Shown in pieces: positions 1 through 10,200 of a stretch of DNA of 64,000 nt. Numbering within the stretch: position 1 is the first letter of the stretch; each line of letters starts with the position of its first letter. Under the pieces are notes generated by a model. That model saw nothing but the letters and a program-made list of their open reading frames with translations. It was not told where the DNA came from and did no database searches. A program made the position numbers and the translations under genes. The DNA is taken from assembly GCA_023091665.1 (NCBI GenBank), contig JALJCQ010000024.1, positions 372,001-436,000 of the forward strand. The letters are read 5' to 3'. Source of the stretch: Pythium myriotylum. Taxonomy: Eukaryota; Oomycota; Peronosporomycetes; Pythiales; Pythiaceae.

Positions 1-540
1 CGCATCGAGAACGACAGCTCCGAGTCACCAGCGATGGAACTTAACCTGCTATTCCGCAAAGATCACTATGACAGCCTCCATGACGAGACTCAGCTCAACA
101 ATGTTCCTCGACTCTCGACGACAGTGGCGCTGGCGAATGATGCAGTCGAGGAAAACGTTCAGCCCCAGGTCGTCGTGGAAGAAGCTAAGGTTGAGACAAA
201 GAAGAAGAAGAAGAAGGGTGTCGTCTTTATTGGTGAGCAAACCCGCGTGGAACGTGTCGAAGTCGAACCGGTAGAGGTCACCGTACAGGTGCCTTCTCGA
301 TTCGTTGTCCGGCGCGGGAAGGTTTGGAATCCAGAGGAAGCCCCGCTGGATGAGGATGACAGCGTTGACACAGACAGCCTTCAAACCTTAAGTATTTGCG
401 GCAGTGAAGAGTGGCCTGCGTCGGAGCCTGTCTCCGAACCTGTGTCACCGCCACCATCAAACAACCAGCCAGAGCGCGAGCTACCAGTGGCACGCGTGAA
501 GCGCGTCAACTTTAAGCGTGGACGTCGCGTTGAAGCATGA
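1..540 (+). CDS. C-terminal part of an unidentified protein (5' end outside window)
   Basis: The reading frame is open from base 1 without a start codon and ends at TGA 538-540, so the first in-frame ATG (34) is probably internal. About 179 residues are visible. They are low in hydrophobics, with a lysine run (K-rich around 195-218), a Val/Glu-rich stretch, a Ser/Pro-rich stretch and a basic tail ending in V-K-R-V-N-F-K-R-G-R-R. No domain is recognisable. The composition fits a disordered tail of a nuclear or cytoskeletal protein. Product unknown; the coding call rests on an open frame to the edge and on the basic C-terminus. Confidence 0.5.
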   Translation, partial: RIENDSSESPAMELNLLFRKDHYDSLHDETQLNNVPRLSTTVALANDAVEENVQPQVVVEEAKVETKKKKKKGVVFIGEQTRVERVEVEPVEVTVQVPSRFVVRRGKVWNPEEAPLDEDDSVDTDSLQTLSICGSEEWPASEPVSEPVSPPPSNNQPERELPVARVKRVNFKRGRRVEA

Positions 541-847
541 TCGTTGATTAAACATATTGTGTGATGTATATAGTGTAGAAGTGTAGGAGAATCTACTACC
601 AGGCACGATCGAGTGTCTGATCGACGCTGCTTTGTTCCCAAGTGAACGGCAAGGCAGCAAGTGTACATGTCTAGTTCAGTTTAAACAACTATATGAAACG
701 AATTGAAACGGGAACTCGTCGGAAGGTTTCCAGCCCAAACTTACACTACGTAGTACTTCACAGGTCACTCGTTCTCTAGGAAGAAACGGTTTTAGAGGCG
801 GCTATTGTAGAAACTCCGCAAAGAACCAGTGAGCTTCGAGGAACACG
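541..847. other. Intergenic region
   Basis: 307 bp between the partial upstream gene and the coiled-coil gene. It must hold the 3' end of the first and the promoter of the second. I see no convincing TATA box, repeat or RNA gene. Confidence 0.4.
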
Positions 848-3199
848 ATGGCAGAGAAAGCTGGTCTCTTGTCTCGGCTTCTTGAGAACGACTCTGCACT
901 CGGAATCATTGCTGGGCTCACAACGCTCGTAGTCACCGATCAACAAACTGACGATGACGGAGATGAAGAGGATGCTGGCAGATCAGGTGGTTTGGACCAG
1001 GGGTCTTCATCGCTTGGTAATTGTGGAGAGAAGAGAAAGACCACCAAGTCATCCTCTCGAGTCGGAGTCGGAAGTGTGGGCTCGCCCAATGAAGGGGTCG
1101 GTTCACAAACGATACTTTCAGCCTCGGCGAAGAAGTACTCAGTGCAGGAGCAACGAGACGTAATTCGACAGATCCAAGAGCGCAATCAGATCCTCAAACA
1201 GGAATTATCGATCGAGTCCCGCGACGCGAAGCAATTGCTCGCGAACGAGAAACGACAGCGGGTCGAGTATCTACAAAAAACCATCGAGTGTTTCGTGAAA
1301 AAAATTGAGGCTACAAAGAAGACGATAAGCAAGCTAGACGAAAGTATTGCCAAGAAGGAGTACGAGCTGGAGGCTCTGCGACAGCAACAATACCATGGTG
1401 CAAGCGGGGAAGGATCTAGGCAGTCAATGTCAGAAGGAAGCCAATCTTCAACCGTGGGTGAAACAGGGGCAGCAATCACGCGACGAGTCCGATCACTGGA
1501 GAATCGACAGGAGCTGTCACTCGTGAAAAGGAACGAGATGGACTCAATCAATAAGCACTATCGATGGCAGATCGAAAAGGTCAGAAAAGATCGGGTCATT
1601 TTCGACGGTATTTACAAAAAGCTGGAGAAAGAGCTGAGCGACTTCCAGTCTCGCTACGATGCCTCGGTGGGGGAGTTGAAGAAAGCAACAGACGCCAAGG
1701 AGCACGTCACTCAAGAGATTCAGCAGATCAAGGAACAAGCTGAGAAGGAGCAGCATCAATACGATCTCGAATTTAAGGAGCTCCGACATGTGATTGAGAA
1801 TGCTATGTATGATGTACAGGAGGGAAATGCACGCCTCGGAGATATCGGTGCTATCGGGCTATTTGGTGAACGAGAAGAACCTATCAAGAATCAACAACAT
1901 GGGATCATAGGATCTATGGCCCCAATATCTACTGCATCTCCATCCCCGGGTGATAGCCCGCTCAAGCGCATTACAGCGTTGTCATCGTGGAAAATCGGAT
2001 TTGACAAAGCTCTAGCGACCACCAGCGACTGTATCGTCTCTAAATACGACCAGATCTTTGATGGAATCAAGAAAACTACTGGCATCAATGACATCACGAG
2101 AATCGCCGAAGCAATCATGTTGAAAGATGAGGAGAATTTCAAGCGATTCAAGCACGTTGAAGAGCTTCATCGAGAAGAGGCAGCTCTCAAAACTCAGGTT
2201 GAGCAGCTCTCCCAAGCCATCGAAGAGTTTAAGGCGAAAGAAGGTATCGCGACCGGAGCGACTCAGAAGCAGCAATATCGCACTCTAGAGACCAAGTACC
2301 ATCAAATGCTGGAGAAGAACAGAACTTACGATGTCGAGTACGAAGAAACCACGAACAAACTGACGCGAATCAAGAGCTCAGTGCACTCTATCCACTCAAT
2401 GCTCGCCCATGCAAACTGCGCAAAGAATGCTGACCAGTTTAGTGTACATGGTGGCCCTAACCTCTCTCTTGGCTCCCACTCAGCTCGGGATGTCACGGAC
2501 ACGAACATCTTGGAGTACTTACAAGCCATCGAGATCTTCACGAGCAGCTTGATGAAAGAGAACCATGACAACGCCGTAGCTGACTCATTCGATGGATCTG
2601 TTCAAGGTGGAAGTGCAGATGTGAATGCATCAGCATCGTCGCCGATAGGACAAGGCCCATCAACACTTCCGTCTGATCCAGCTCAACAGCTTCGCGTGCA
2701 AGTGCCTTCTTTTGGTGGCCTCAACGGAGTCATCATCCTACCAGCTAGCACGTCCTCGACTCATCAACACGAGACTCAAGGACGCCATTTCTCAGCATTG
2801 AATCTGCAACAACACCCGCAGCTCCAGCAGCGTAAGAAGACCAACCGCTTCGAACTGTCGGCTCGAAAGTCGCTCTCTCAGCAGCAGTTTGCTGCCGCGC
2901 TGGCAGGGTCGCCAGCTTCGAGCACACTGAACCCCTCTTCAGCTGCTTCTGGCAGCTCGGCCGCCTCAATAGACGACTCGAATCGCCCACAAACGCCTCT
3001 CGTGGCGACTGCATCCTCTATCATGACCTCTGCCTCCAGCCTTCCATCGACTGAGGACGACGACGCGGAGCGCGCGTATACTTACGAAGAACTGCGTGCC
3101 TTCGCCGCGAGACACACCACCAAGAAACGCGACGACGCAGCGACGAGGCTCGCTGTGCGTAGTAGCGGCGGCGCTGCGTCGTCGACGAGATCACGATAA
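848..3199 (+). CDS. Outer dynein arm docking complex coiled-coil protein (ODAD1/CCDC114-CCDC63-like)
   Basis: 783 aa, single exon, ATG at 848. Long heptad stretches cover roughly residues 95-180, 205-330 and 415-510. The segment near residues 215-270 (leucine/glutamate helix followed by K-V-R-K-D-R-V-I-F-D-G-I-Y-K-K-L-E-K-E-L) matches the signature block of the ODAD1/CCDC63/DC2 family, where RVxFDxIYKKLExEL is nearly invariant. Family members link outer dynein arms to ciliary doublets. The N-terminus is acidic and Ser-rich; the C-terminal ~200 residues are low-complexity Ser/Ala/Gln. The nearby adenylate kinase 7 and PACRG genes are also axonemal, which fits. The assignment rests on this one motif and the coiled-coil layout, so a different axonemal coiled-coil family remains possible. 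Confidence 0.72.
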   Translation: MAEKAGLLSRLLENDSALGIIAGLTTLVVTDQQTDDDGDEEDAGRSGGLDQGSSSLGNCGEKRKTTKSSSRVGVGSVGSPNEGVGSQTILSASAKKYSVQEQRDVIRQIQERNQILKQELSIESRDAKQLLANEKRQRVEYLQKTIECFVKKIEATKKTISKLDESIAKKEYELEALRQQQYHGASGEGSRQSMSEGSQSSTVGETGAAITRRVRSLENRQELSLVKRNEMDSINKHYRWQIEKVRKDRVIFDGIYKKLEKELSDFQSRYDASVGELKKATDAKEHVTQEIQQIKEQAEKEQHQYDLEFKELRHVIENAMYDVQEGNARLGDIGAIGLFGEREEPIKNQQHGIIGSMAPISTASPSPGDSPLKRITALSSWKIGFDKALATTSDCIVSKYDQIFDGIKKTTGINDITRIAEAIMLKDEENFKRFKHVEELHREEAALKTQVEQLSQAIEEFKAKEGIATGATQKQQYRTLETKYHQMLEKNRTYDVEYEETTNKLTRIKSSVHSIHSMLAHANCAKNADQFSVHGGPNLSLGSHSARDVTDTNILEYLQAIEIFTSSLMKENHDNAVADSFDGSVQGGSADVNASASSPIGQGPSTLPSDPAQQLRVQVPSFGGLNGVIILPASTSSTHQHETQGRHFSALNLQQHPQLQQRKKTNRFELSARKSLSQQQFAAALAGSPASSTLNPSSAASGSSAASIDDSNRPQTPLVATASSIMTSASSLPSTEDDDAERAYTYEELRAFAARHTTKKRDDAATRLAVRSSGGAASSTRSR

Positions 3200-3570
3200 G
3201 TGTCCTCCATAAGATCTATGCTGTGGTACACACTACTTGCACTCACTCTGTGGATCACTCATGTTGTCCTCTTCGCCTTGGATGATTTGATGATGCAGTC
3301 ATCATTTTGATTATGACCATGCAACAATCAAAATTCAACAGCATCCGATCCATCAGTGTGTGCTGCGGTGCAACCATGCAGCTTAGCTCTGCCATATTGG
3401 ATTGTGAGAGCTAACACAAGTTTCTATCCCTTGAAGAGGTATAAGACCTCATTGCTGCTTGGAAGAATCAAACGAGCTTGTTGGATACTACCATCGAATC
3501 TTATGAAATGGGGTGGTTTATACTGCAAGGAACTGTACGAACGTGCTTTTAAATAGGGCGAGGAGGCATT
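3200..3570. other. Intergenic region between convergent genes
   Basis: 371 bp between the stop of the docking protein gene and the stop of family gene A on the other strand, so only 3' ends are expected. A 66-codon frame here (3356-3556) has no recognisable content and I do not call it. Confidence 0.4.
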
Positions 3571-4164
3571 TCAGCACGAGAACGGCATCGGCTCGCCGCC
3601 ATAGTAGATGAGTGCGTCGGGGTGGGCAGGGAACTCTTCAAAAATACAGTCGTCTTGGGCGACAGTCATGAGCGACGCCGGTGGCGAAACACAAGCCCCC
3701 ATGTACGGCTCAGGCTCGGTAGTCATTGAGTGGCCGACGAGATGTGCGTGGACGAGCTCCTTCAGTTCTTGGATCCCTTTGGACGCGGCGTCAACTTGCT
3801 GCTGAATGCCATCCACGACGCCCTGCAGTTGGGCCACTTGTTGGTGGCGCATGGCCTTCTTCTTGGCCGCAGCGCTGCTCCCGCCGGAGCCCGACGCCGC
3901 GCTCTTGCTCTTGGGCTTCTCGGGCATCGTTTTCTTCATCGGCGACTCCATGTTCTCGATCTTGACCATGCCAGTGGCCACCGCGACCTCGTAGCCGCGC
4001 TTGGTCTCCCGTCGCAGAGACTTGGCGTCGGCTCCCACAGGCGACAGGCGTTCCATCGATGCGTCAGCAGAGAAGGGAATTAGCGAATGCGTGGTGGTGG
4101 AAATGGCGCGCCGATTGACGGGTGCCTCTCGGTGCCGGTTCGTCTGGAAGTTCGCAAGTGACAT
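3571..4164 (-). CDS. Family member A: short basic/coiled-coil protein
   Basis: 197 aa, single exon, ATG at 4164. Residues ~75-107 are a Lys/Ala/Ser basic patch. Residues 109-141 form one amphipathic coiled coil with core positions L113, V117, I120, V124, A127, I131, L134 and V138, followed by an acidic/aromatic tail. The same register, the same alanine core position and the same E-L-[RK] close are found in genes B (24515-24865), C (30757-31299), D (32257-32673) and E (52516-53037). Upstream on the coding strand, 60-145 bp from the ATG, lie two CCGACC-repeat elements. No known domain is recognised. By size and layout it could be a nuclear dimerising factor, but that is inference. Confidence 0.7.
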   Translation of the reverse strand: MSLANFQTNRHREAPVNRRAISTTTHSLIPFSADASMERLSPVGADAKSLRRETKRGYEVAVATGMVKIENMESPMKKTMPEKPKSKSAASGSGGSSAAAKKKAMRHQQVAQLQGVVDGIQQQVDAASKGIQELKELVHAHLVGHSMTTEPEPYMGACVSPPASLMTVAQDDCIFEEFPAHPDALIYYGGEPMPFSC

Positions 4165-5153
4165 GTTCCCCCAGCCTGTGCGCCGCCGTCATCATCTCCA
4201 TCGACCACGGTGGAGTTCGAGAGCCTTGTCGGTCGGTCGCGCTCTTAAGACTTCTTGTACTTGATATTTGTATAAATCTCGATGGAGCCATGTGGTGGTC
4301 GGTCGTTGGAAACCGTGGAAGATGAGGTTTTTCGAGCCGACCGTAGTAAAACCTTATTTGACGTGTCTTGACACGTCGGACGCATCCTGCTCGCGGCGGC
4401 CTGATCGGCTCGAACGATTGGCCTCTCTCTCGTGGCTTGCTCTGTGTTTGCCTGTTCCACTTCCCCGTCGGAGGTCGGATAGAAGCGGCTCTGGACATCA
4501 AAGAAACCAGAGCGGAAGTCGGTCGCTGGGCCTCGGCTCTTCGCAGCCAGTCACCAACCGCTTCAACCACACAAGGGACCGTCGTGCGATCGACCTTGTG
4601 TCGCATACAGCACCCCCATGGTCTCCCGATTTCCCAGTCCGACCGGTAAGTAAGGTACCCTACGGCCGAGTACCTGAGGTGCATCCCCTCGCTCCACGCC
4701 CGAAAGATTATGACCTCGTCGCGTCCGCGCACCCAGCGGGTGTGCCACTTCCGTCACCCTGCGTGTTGTGAGCTCTTCGCGAGTCCCACGCAACCATCTG
4801 CGTGTTTCGTGATCATGAGATATCGAAGCTTTGTCAGATTTGCCTGCGATTGGTTTAAATCCAAATCCGATCCATCGATTGGCTGAAATAGCGCGGGATG
4901 CCACTTCAACTGCAACGAGGAGCTAATCCTGGCCTGCTCGCCTTACTTACCGCTCACGAACACAATTGAGACCCCTCATCTCCATGATCGAGCTATTAAA
5001 GTATGACGATGCGACAGCCACGCTTAGCACTGAACGTAGCTTCTGACGCTCTGCCGTCCGATTGATGCCGGCTCCAGGTCCCCTTCCTCCGCCGACTCTT
5101 CGCCGGGATCAATCAAGCACATCTGGTATACATGCATAGCTCGGTGTCTCCCT
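4165..5153. other. Divergent intergenic region, family gene A / kinesin
   Basis: 989 bp between two divergent start codons. Apart from the CCGACC elements near gene A I see no gene. Open frames here (for example 4268-4771 and 4563-4904) overlap each other on both strands and look like chance frames in G+C-rich DNA. Confidence 0.45.
4228..4305 (-). promoter_or_regulatory. CCGACC-repeat promoter elements of family gene A
   Basis: The plus strand reads GTCGGTCGGTCGC at 4228-4240 and GGTCGGTCG at 4297-4305, i.e. CGACCGACC on the coding strand of gene A, 64-141 bp upstream of its ATG. Between them lies ACTTGATATTTGTATA (4258-4273), close to the A/T half-element fused to the repeat upstream of gene B. 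Function is inferred only from recurrence. Confidence 0.55.
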
Positions 5154-7130
5154 ATGGCCGCAGAAGACACTGACGTGCGTGATCCCTTTTCTTCTGGTTC
5201 AGCGGTAGGACAGCTTGGTGGCCGACGAGTCCGAACACCCGACCCGTCTCCTACACCAAGGGATACAATCCAGACAAGCCGTCGCTGCCCTGTTGGGGGC
5301 CCTTCGGCTACGAACTATGAACCCTCTGCGGGGAATGTTCGTGTTGTCGTGCGCTGTCGCCCCATGAATGCGACCGAGAAGGCTCGAGGCGATTCGCATT
5401 GCTTCCGTTTCGTACACAATGAGTCACATGAAATGCAAGTCGTTTCGTCTACTGGTCATGGGCGCGAACTTGTGCGCAGTTTTCAATTCGACTTCTGCGC
5501 GAGTGAGGACCTGTCACAGGGGAATTTTTTCCGCTCTTGTGGGGTGATTCCACTTCTTGAATCCGTCGCGGATGGCTACCTCGCCACTGTCTTCGCGTAC
5601 GGCCAAACAGGCTCAGGCAAAACATACAGTATGTCTGGTATCGAGGAGGTTTTGGCCATGGCACGAAAGAGATCTACAGACGTAAAACCGCAACGAGGTC
5701 TCAATGAAGTTGAGTTCTCAGATGGGATAGTCCCTCGGGCACTCAAATATTTGTACACCCTTTTTGAGCGTGCTCCGAAAGAAGTCAAGTTTGTTGTGCG
5801 TGCGTCTTACTGCGAAATCTACAATGAGCAGGTCTTTGATCTGCTCAATCCTGCGTCTGGCTCGCTTCATGTGCGATGGAATGAGCGTAGCGGATTCTAT
5901 GTGCAAAATTTGCTGGTGGTTCAGTGTGACACGCTCGATGATCTCATGGCAGTCGTCCATGAAGGACACCGAAACAGACGCGTTGGAACCCATGACATGA
6001 ACAAAGATTCAAGCCGTAGTCACTCCATTATGACGATCCATGTAGATCGAGAGACAACCGACGTAAACGACGGTCATGTCGTGACGAAATTCGGGAAAGT
6101 CTCATTTGTCGATCTCGCTGGGAGCGAGCGCCTGAAAGAAACCAAGTCGTCCAACACGGAAGAGACAAGCAACATCAACAAGAGCTTGCTGACGTTGGGC
6201 AAAGTCATTTCAGCTTTGGCGTCAAAAGACAGCGCTAACTTCATTCCGTACAGAGACAGCAAGCTCACCAAACTTTTAATGGACTCTTTGGGCGGGAGTG
6301 CGCTGGCGCTCATGATTGCGTGTGTGTCTCCATCCTCTGCCTCGCTAGAGGATTCTCTCAGCACGCTGAACTACGCAACACGAGCGAAGAATATTCAAAA
6401 CAAACCCACAGTTCAGGTTGATCCCATGGAATTTGCGCTCAGCAACTTGCGGAAGGAGAACCACACATTACGGGCTGAAAACGAGGCACTCCGAATGAGG
6501 CTTCGGTCACTGACGGCTGGAGTGAAGGGGAGCGGACAAGCGAATAATTTAACACACATACAAGACGAATCTGGGCGTCTGGGTCTGGGTACCAGTTCAA
6601 CGACTGCGAGACTGCTTCCACCGCTGCTGACCGAGTCGTCCCAGTTCTTACCGACTATTCAGTCCAAAGAGCGCCGCTCAGGGACAGCAGCCTCGACCTC
6701 TTCTCAGTTCAACGGCAGTCCAACAGCACGAGTGCATGGCGTTGATGCGTTCCGGAACCAACTTGCGTCTCTTCAAGAAGAAAACGACAAGCTTCTGCGC
6801 CACGCAACTCAAGCTGATCAGAAGCTTCGACAACTCCAAGAGGAGAACGAGTCTTTGCACAGCAAGCTGGCGCAACTGCAGCCCAAGAATCCAACGTCGC
6901 CAACGACAAAGACGTCCCCGGCCAAGAGTGGTCGACGCGTCGCCGGCGGCGAAGACCCCCAAGCAGCCGTCCAACAGCTCAAAGCGCAAGTGCAACAGCT
7001 GCAGCAACGGGAGCAGGAGCTCATGCAGGCGCTGGTACGTATCTCTCAATGCGGCGATGGTTGTCTGCCGACGAGCTCACATGCTCTCTGCCTCCAGGCA
7101 CGACGGAGTCGCGGTAGTCGCGAGAGCTGA
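5154..7130 (+). CDS. Kinesin motor protein, KIF12-like
   Basis: The motor domain runs from about residue 60 to 430. It carries the P-loop G-Q-T-G-S-G-K-T, switch I N-K-D-S-S-R-S-H-S and switch II D-L-A-G-S-E, all intact, so it should be an active microtubule ATPase. The stretch reading VRWNERSGFYVQNL before switch I resembles the KIF12 group (kinesin-12 related). A coiled coil and a polar tail follow the motor. The last exon is probably split: GTACGT at 7035 and CTCCAG ending at 7097 bound a 63-bp in-frame intron. With it removed the tail is ...ELMQAL-ARRSRGSRES, 637 aa; unspliced it is 658 aa. ATG at 5154. The gene lies between axonemal genes, but the motor alone does not prove a flagellar role. 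Confidence 0.9.
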   Translation: MAAEDTDVRDPFSSGSAVGQLGGRRVRTPDPSPTPRDTIQTSRRCPVGGPSATNYEPSAGNVRVVVRCRPMNATEKARGDSHCFRFVHNESHEMQVVSSTGHGRELVRSFQFDFCASEDLSQGNFFRSCGVIPLLESVADGYLATVFAYGQTGSGKTYSMSGIEEVLAMARKRSTDVKPQRGLNEVEFSDGIVPRALKYLYTLFERAPKEVKFVVRASYCEIYNEQVFDLLNPASGSLHVRWNERSGFYVQNLLVVQCDTLDDLMAVVHEGHRNRRVGTHDMNKDSSRSHSIMTIHVDRETTDVNDGHVVTKFGKVSFVDLAGSERLKETKSSNTEETSNINKSLLTLGKVISALASKDSANFIPYRDSKLTKLLMDSLGGSALALMIACVSPSSASLEDSLSTLNYATRAKNIQNKPTVQVDPMEFALSNLRKENHTLRAENEALRMRLRSLTAGVKGSGQANNLTHIQDESGRLGLGTSSTTARLLPPLLTESSQFLPTIQSKERRSGTAASTSSQFNGSPTARVHGVDAFRNQLASLQEENDKLLRHATQADQKLRQLQEENESLHSKLAQLQPKNPTSPTTKTSPAKSGRRVAGGEDPQAAVQQLKAQVQQLQQREQELMQALVRISQCGDGCLPTSSHALCLQARRSRGSRES

Positions 7131-7270
7131 CGAGCTCGCCAGCGGGTCCGTCGCCTCGTTTGTTGCTGTTGTCCTTGTCGTCGTCAAGCGAGTTCGTTCT
7201 CGCAACCTTCGCGCAACATCCGTTCCGCTGAGGTTTTTCCCGTGGAGCCGATTTGGGCGCGCATCTTTCC

Positions 7271-10200
7271 ATGACCACAGGAACCGCGGAAATGGACGCG
7301 GCGGCGGCGGCCTCTCGCGGGCTCTCGGGCGCCGTCAAGAAGAAGAACATTCTGGCGTTCAAGCGCATGCTGGCGGACGACGACGACAGCAGCGACGACG
7401 AGCCGCCCAAGTTCGAGCCGAAGGCGCCCGAGCCCGAAACCGAGACGCCCGCGAAGAAGGCGCCCAAGGCCGCCAAGGACAAGGACGTCAAGGTGCGCAG
7501 CGAGCGGCTCCAGCTGCGCGCCGCCATCATCGAGTCGACCACGGGGAAGAGCGACGCGAAGAAACCCTCGACGCCGCGCAAGCGCCAGCGCGCGAGCAGC
7601 GAGTCGCCCGAGCCGGAGAAGAAGGAGCGCGCCAAGGACAAGTCGGCGCCGAAGCGAGTGCGACTGACGCGCAAGGACTCGCGCGAGACGCTCAAGAAGA
7701 AGAGACAAGACGAGAAAGCACACGTCGAGACCGACCGCGAAGAGAAAGAGACAGCGGTCGCCGCCCAGCAGGACACCAACCAAGTGACAGCCCCTCCGCG
7801 TCAGGAAGCGGAAGAGACTGGGGCCCAGCGTGGAGAACAAGCGTCGCGCGAACATGCGGATGCTGCCGCGATTGCTAGCGTACGACTAGAGGCAGACATC
7901 GTACCCAAGGATACGTCGACACTAGCGAAGCGACGCGACGCAAATGCCAAGAAGACAGTCGTGGGACCCCTAAAGGAGAAGGAGCGTACCAAGCGTCAAT
8001 CAAAAGATGATCAGAAGGAGAAGGAGCCAAAAGCGGTTCGGGACGAAAAAGACACCCCAGCGCCCGCCAAGCGACGGTCTCGCGCCATTTCGGAGGATGA
8101 CGTAGGGAATGAACCGACATCTCCCGCCTCTGAATTAGAGAAAGTGGCTCGGGCTACGAACGGAGAGGATAAGAAACGAAAACGTCTGAAGCGACCGCTC
8201 TCAGAGGCAACAGCCTCTGAGAACGGATCTCATGACAGGAAGCAAACAAGTAACGAGACTGCACCGAAGCGGAAGCCAAGCAAACGACTCTCCCCGACAG
8301 AGCGCCGAGACAAGACATCTGGTATTCAGCGCGATATTCAGATGAATGATTTACGACGTGCTAAGACGACAGGCAAAGTGCGACGTGGTGAAAATAACGA
8401 AAAGGCGACAAAATCTGACTCGCTAGATGATTTTCTGAAGAAAGAGAAGAAGTCGAAAGCTGGACTCGGTGATGGTATCAAAGTGCAGTCAAAGAAACCT
8501 AGTCGTGGATCAGGCAGCACATCTCTAGACGACTATATGAAACAACACAAGAAAGCTCACGAGTCACGAAATGTCCCTGGCGACGATCAGAGTAAGACTC
8601 TCAACGACGAAACGGATCATGCGGAGGGAGGTGGGATGACTAGCCCTCATAGCCCCCATGAGACTACAGTCGATATAGATTCCAAAGCGACCTCACAAGA
8701 AGGTTTGGATGTCTCTGAAGGAGAAAGCTTTGAAGATCTCGCGAAGCGTGAGGGGTCTTCAGAACACACAAGAAACGACGCCGAGGTCAGTAGCGCCACT
8801 GCTCGCAAGACCACGGAGGAGGGAGAAGAAGTTGAAGAAGAAGATGGTGCTGTGTCTGACCACGAGAATGGATCGAAAGCTGACGCATCACTGAAGGGTA
8901 GTGATGAGGCTTCTAAGGAAGAGCCAGCTGCTGATCCCTTGTCTTTTGTGATTCCGAAGAAGCGTGTCGTGGCTGAGAATCTGGGTCAGCAGTCAGCCAA
9001 GAAGGAGGCTCTACCCGGTGAAAAACCGGCGCCACTGCAACCTCGGTTAGAAGGGACTATCGCACCGATTCCTGTGCCATCTCCGTCCCCAGTCTTCAGT
9101 GTTGACATGAGCTTCACACCAGCCAACGAGACAGTTACGAAGAAACCCCGCAAGAAAAACGTCGTTCCGCCGAAATTGATGCCTTTGACTCAGCGGGAGA
9201 AGGACTTCATGAGACTTGCAAAGAAGACCAACTCACTCCTAAAGGCCGCGACAGTTTCCGGAATGCACAGTTCCAGTGTTCAAGTAACCAAGTTGTCGGC
9301 GTTTGGTTGTACAAGCGATCGTTATGGTGTTCTTCTCGAGTCTGGGAGCACCTATTCTGAACCAACCACTCGAATGGCGTGTCCGACTCGAAAGAAGATG
9401 CAGGATGGAAATCATACACCAGATTACTTCGGAGTCGCGATGAAGGTACCTCCCTGTGCCGTGAGCAACGAATCAACCGTCTCGGAAGACGTCAAGAACG
9501 TGGAATCCAAAGTACCTTGCTATGAGACGCTCGACTTCGATAGGCCTGAGGATCGCGCTTGGTACCAGAAACGGATGTACGGTACACCATTCGTGCCACA
9601 GCTTTTGCGTGAGCGAATCACGCTCGTCATGCGCAATGCGCGATATGTGCGAAAGTCTGCAGGGCTCCAGTTCAATATGCAGCGCGATAAAGAAGAGTAC
9701 GAGACACAGCTCGCAAATCGATACAAGATGAACAGTACAACGCCGCGATGCGACATACTGTACAAGAACTGGCAGCTGCTTTCAAACGGAAGAACTAGTT
9801 TCGTATTTCTTCACTACATGAATCGGGAAGATGCCTTGCTTGCTCGAGCCCGCTTCAGAGACGATGACGGTCAGCCCTTAATAATCAAGGGTGAATCTCG
9901 AGCGAACGAACTAGCTGCGAACGGTAATACTCGAGCTGGGATCTCCCCCGGCTTATCCCCACCCCCGCAAGGGTCGCCACAACCAAGGCGTCGTTCGCGA
10001 TCGGGTTCGAATAGCCGCTCACCATCGAGACGACTTGATCAGCGAGGACGTGGAGGAAGGGATCGACTTCCACTCCAACGTCAAGCCGAGCGTGGTCCAC
10101 GGCCACCGCGCGATCGCAGCAGAGACCGTGGAGGTCGTCGACCGTCTTTCAATGGTCCAGAGCACCGTAATGGCGGTTACTATGGTCCTCGTTCGCCATG

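Noticed and set aside
6736..7878. 380-codon plus-strand frame across the kinesin end and the RS-protein start
   Set aside because: It shifts from Arg-rich to Gln/Arg-rich low-complexity text and overlaps two better genes.
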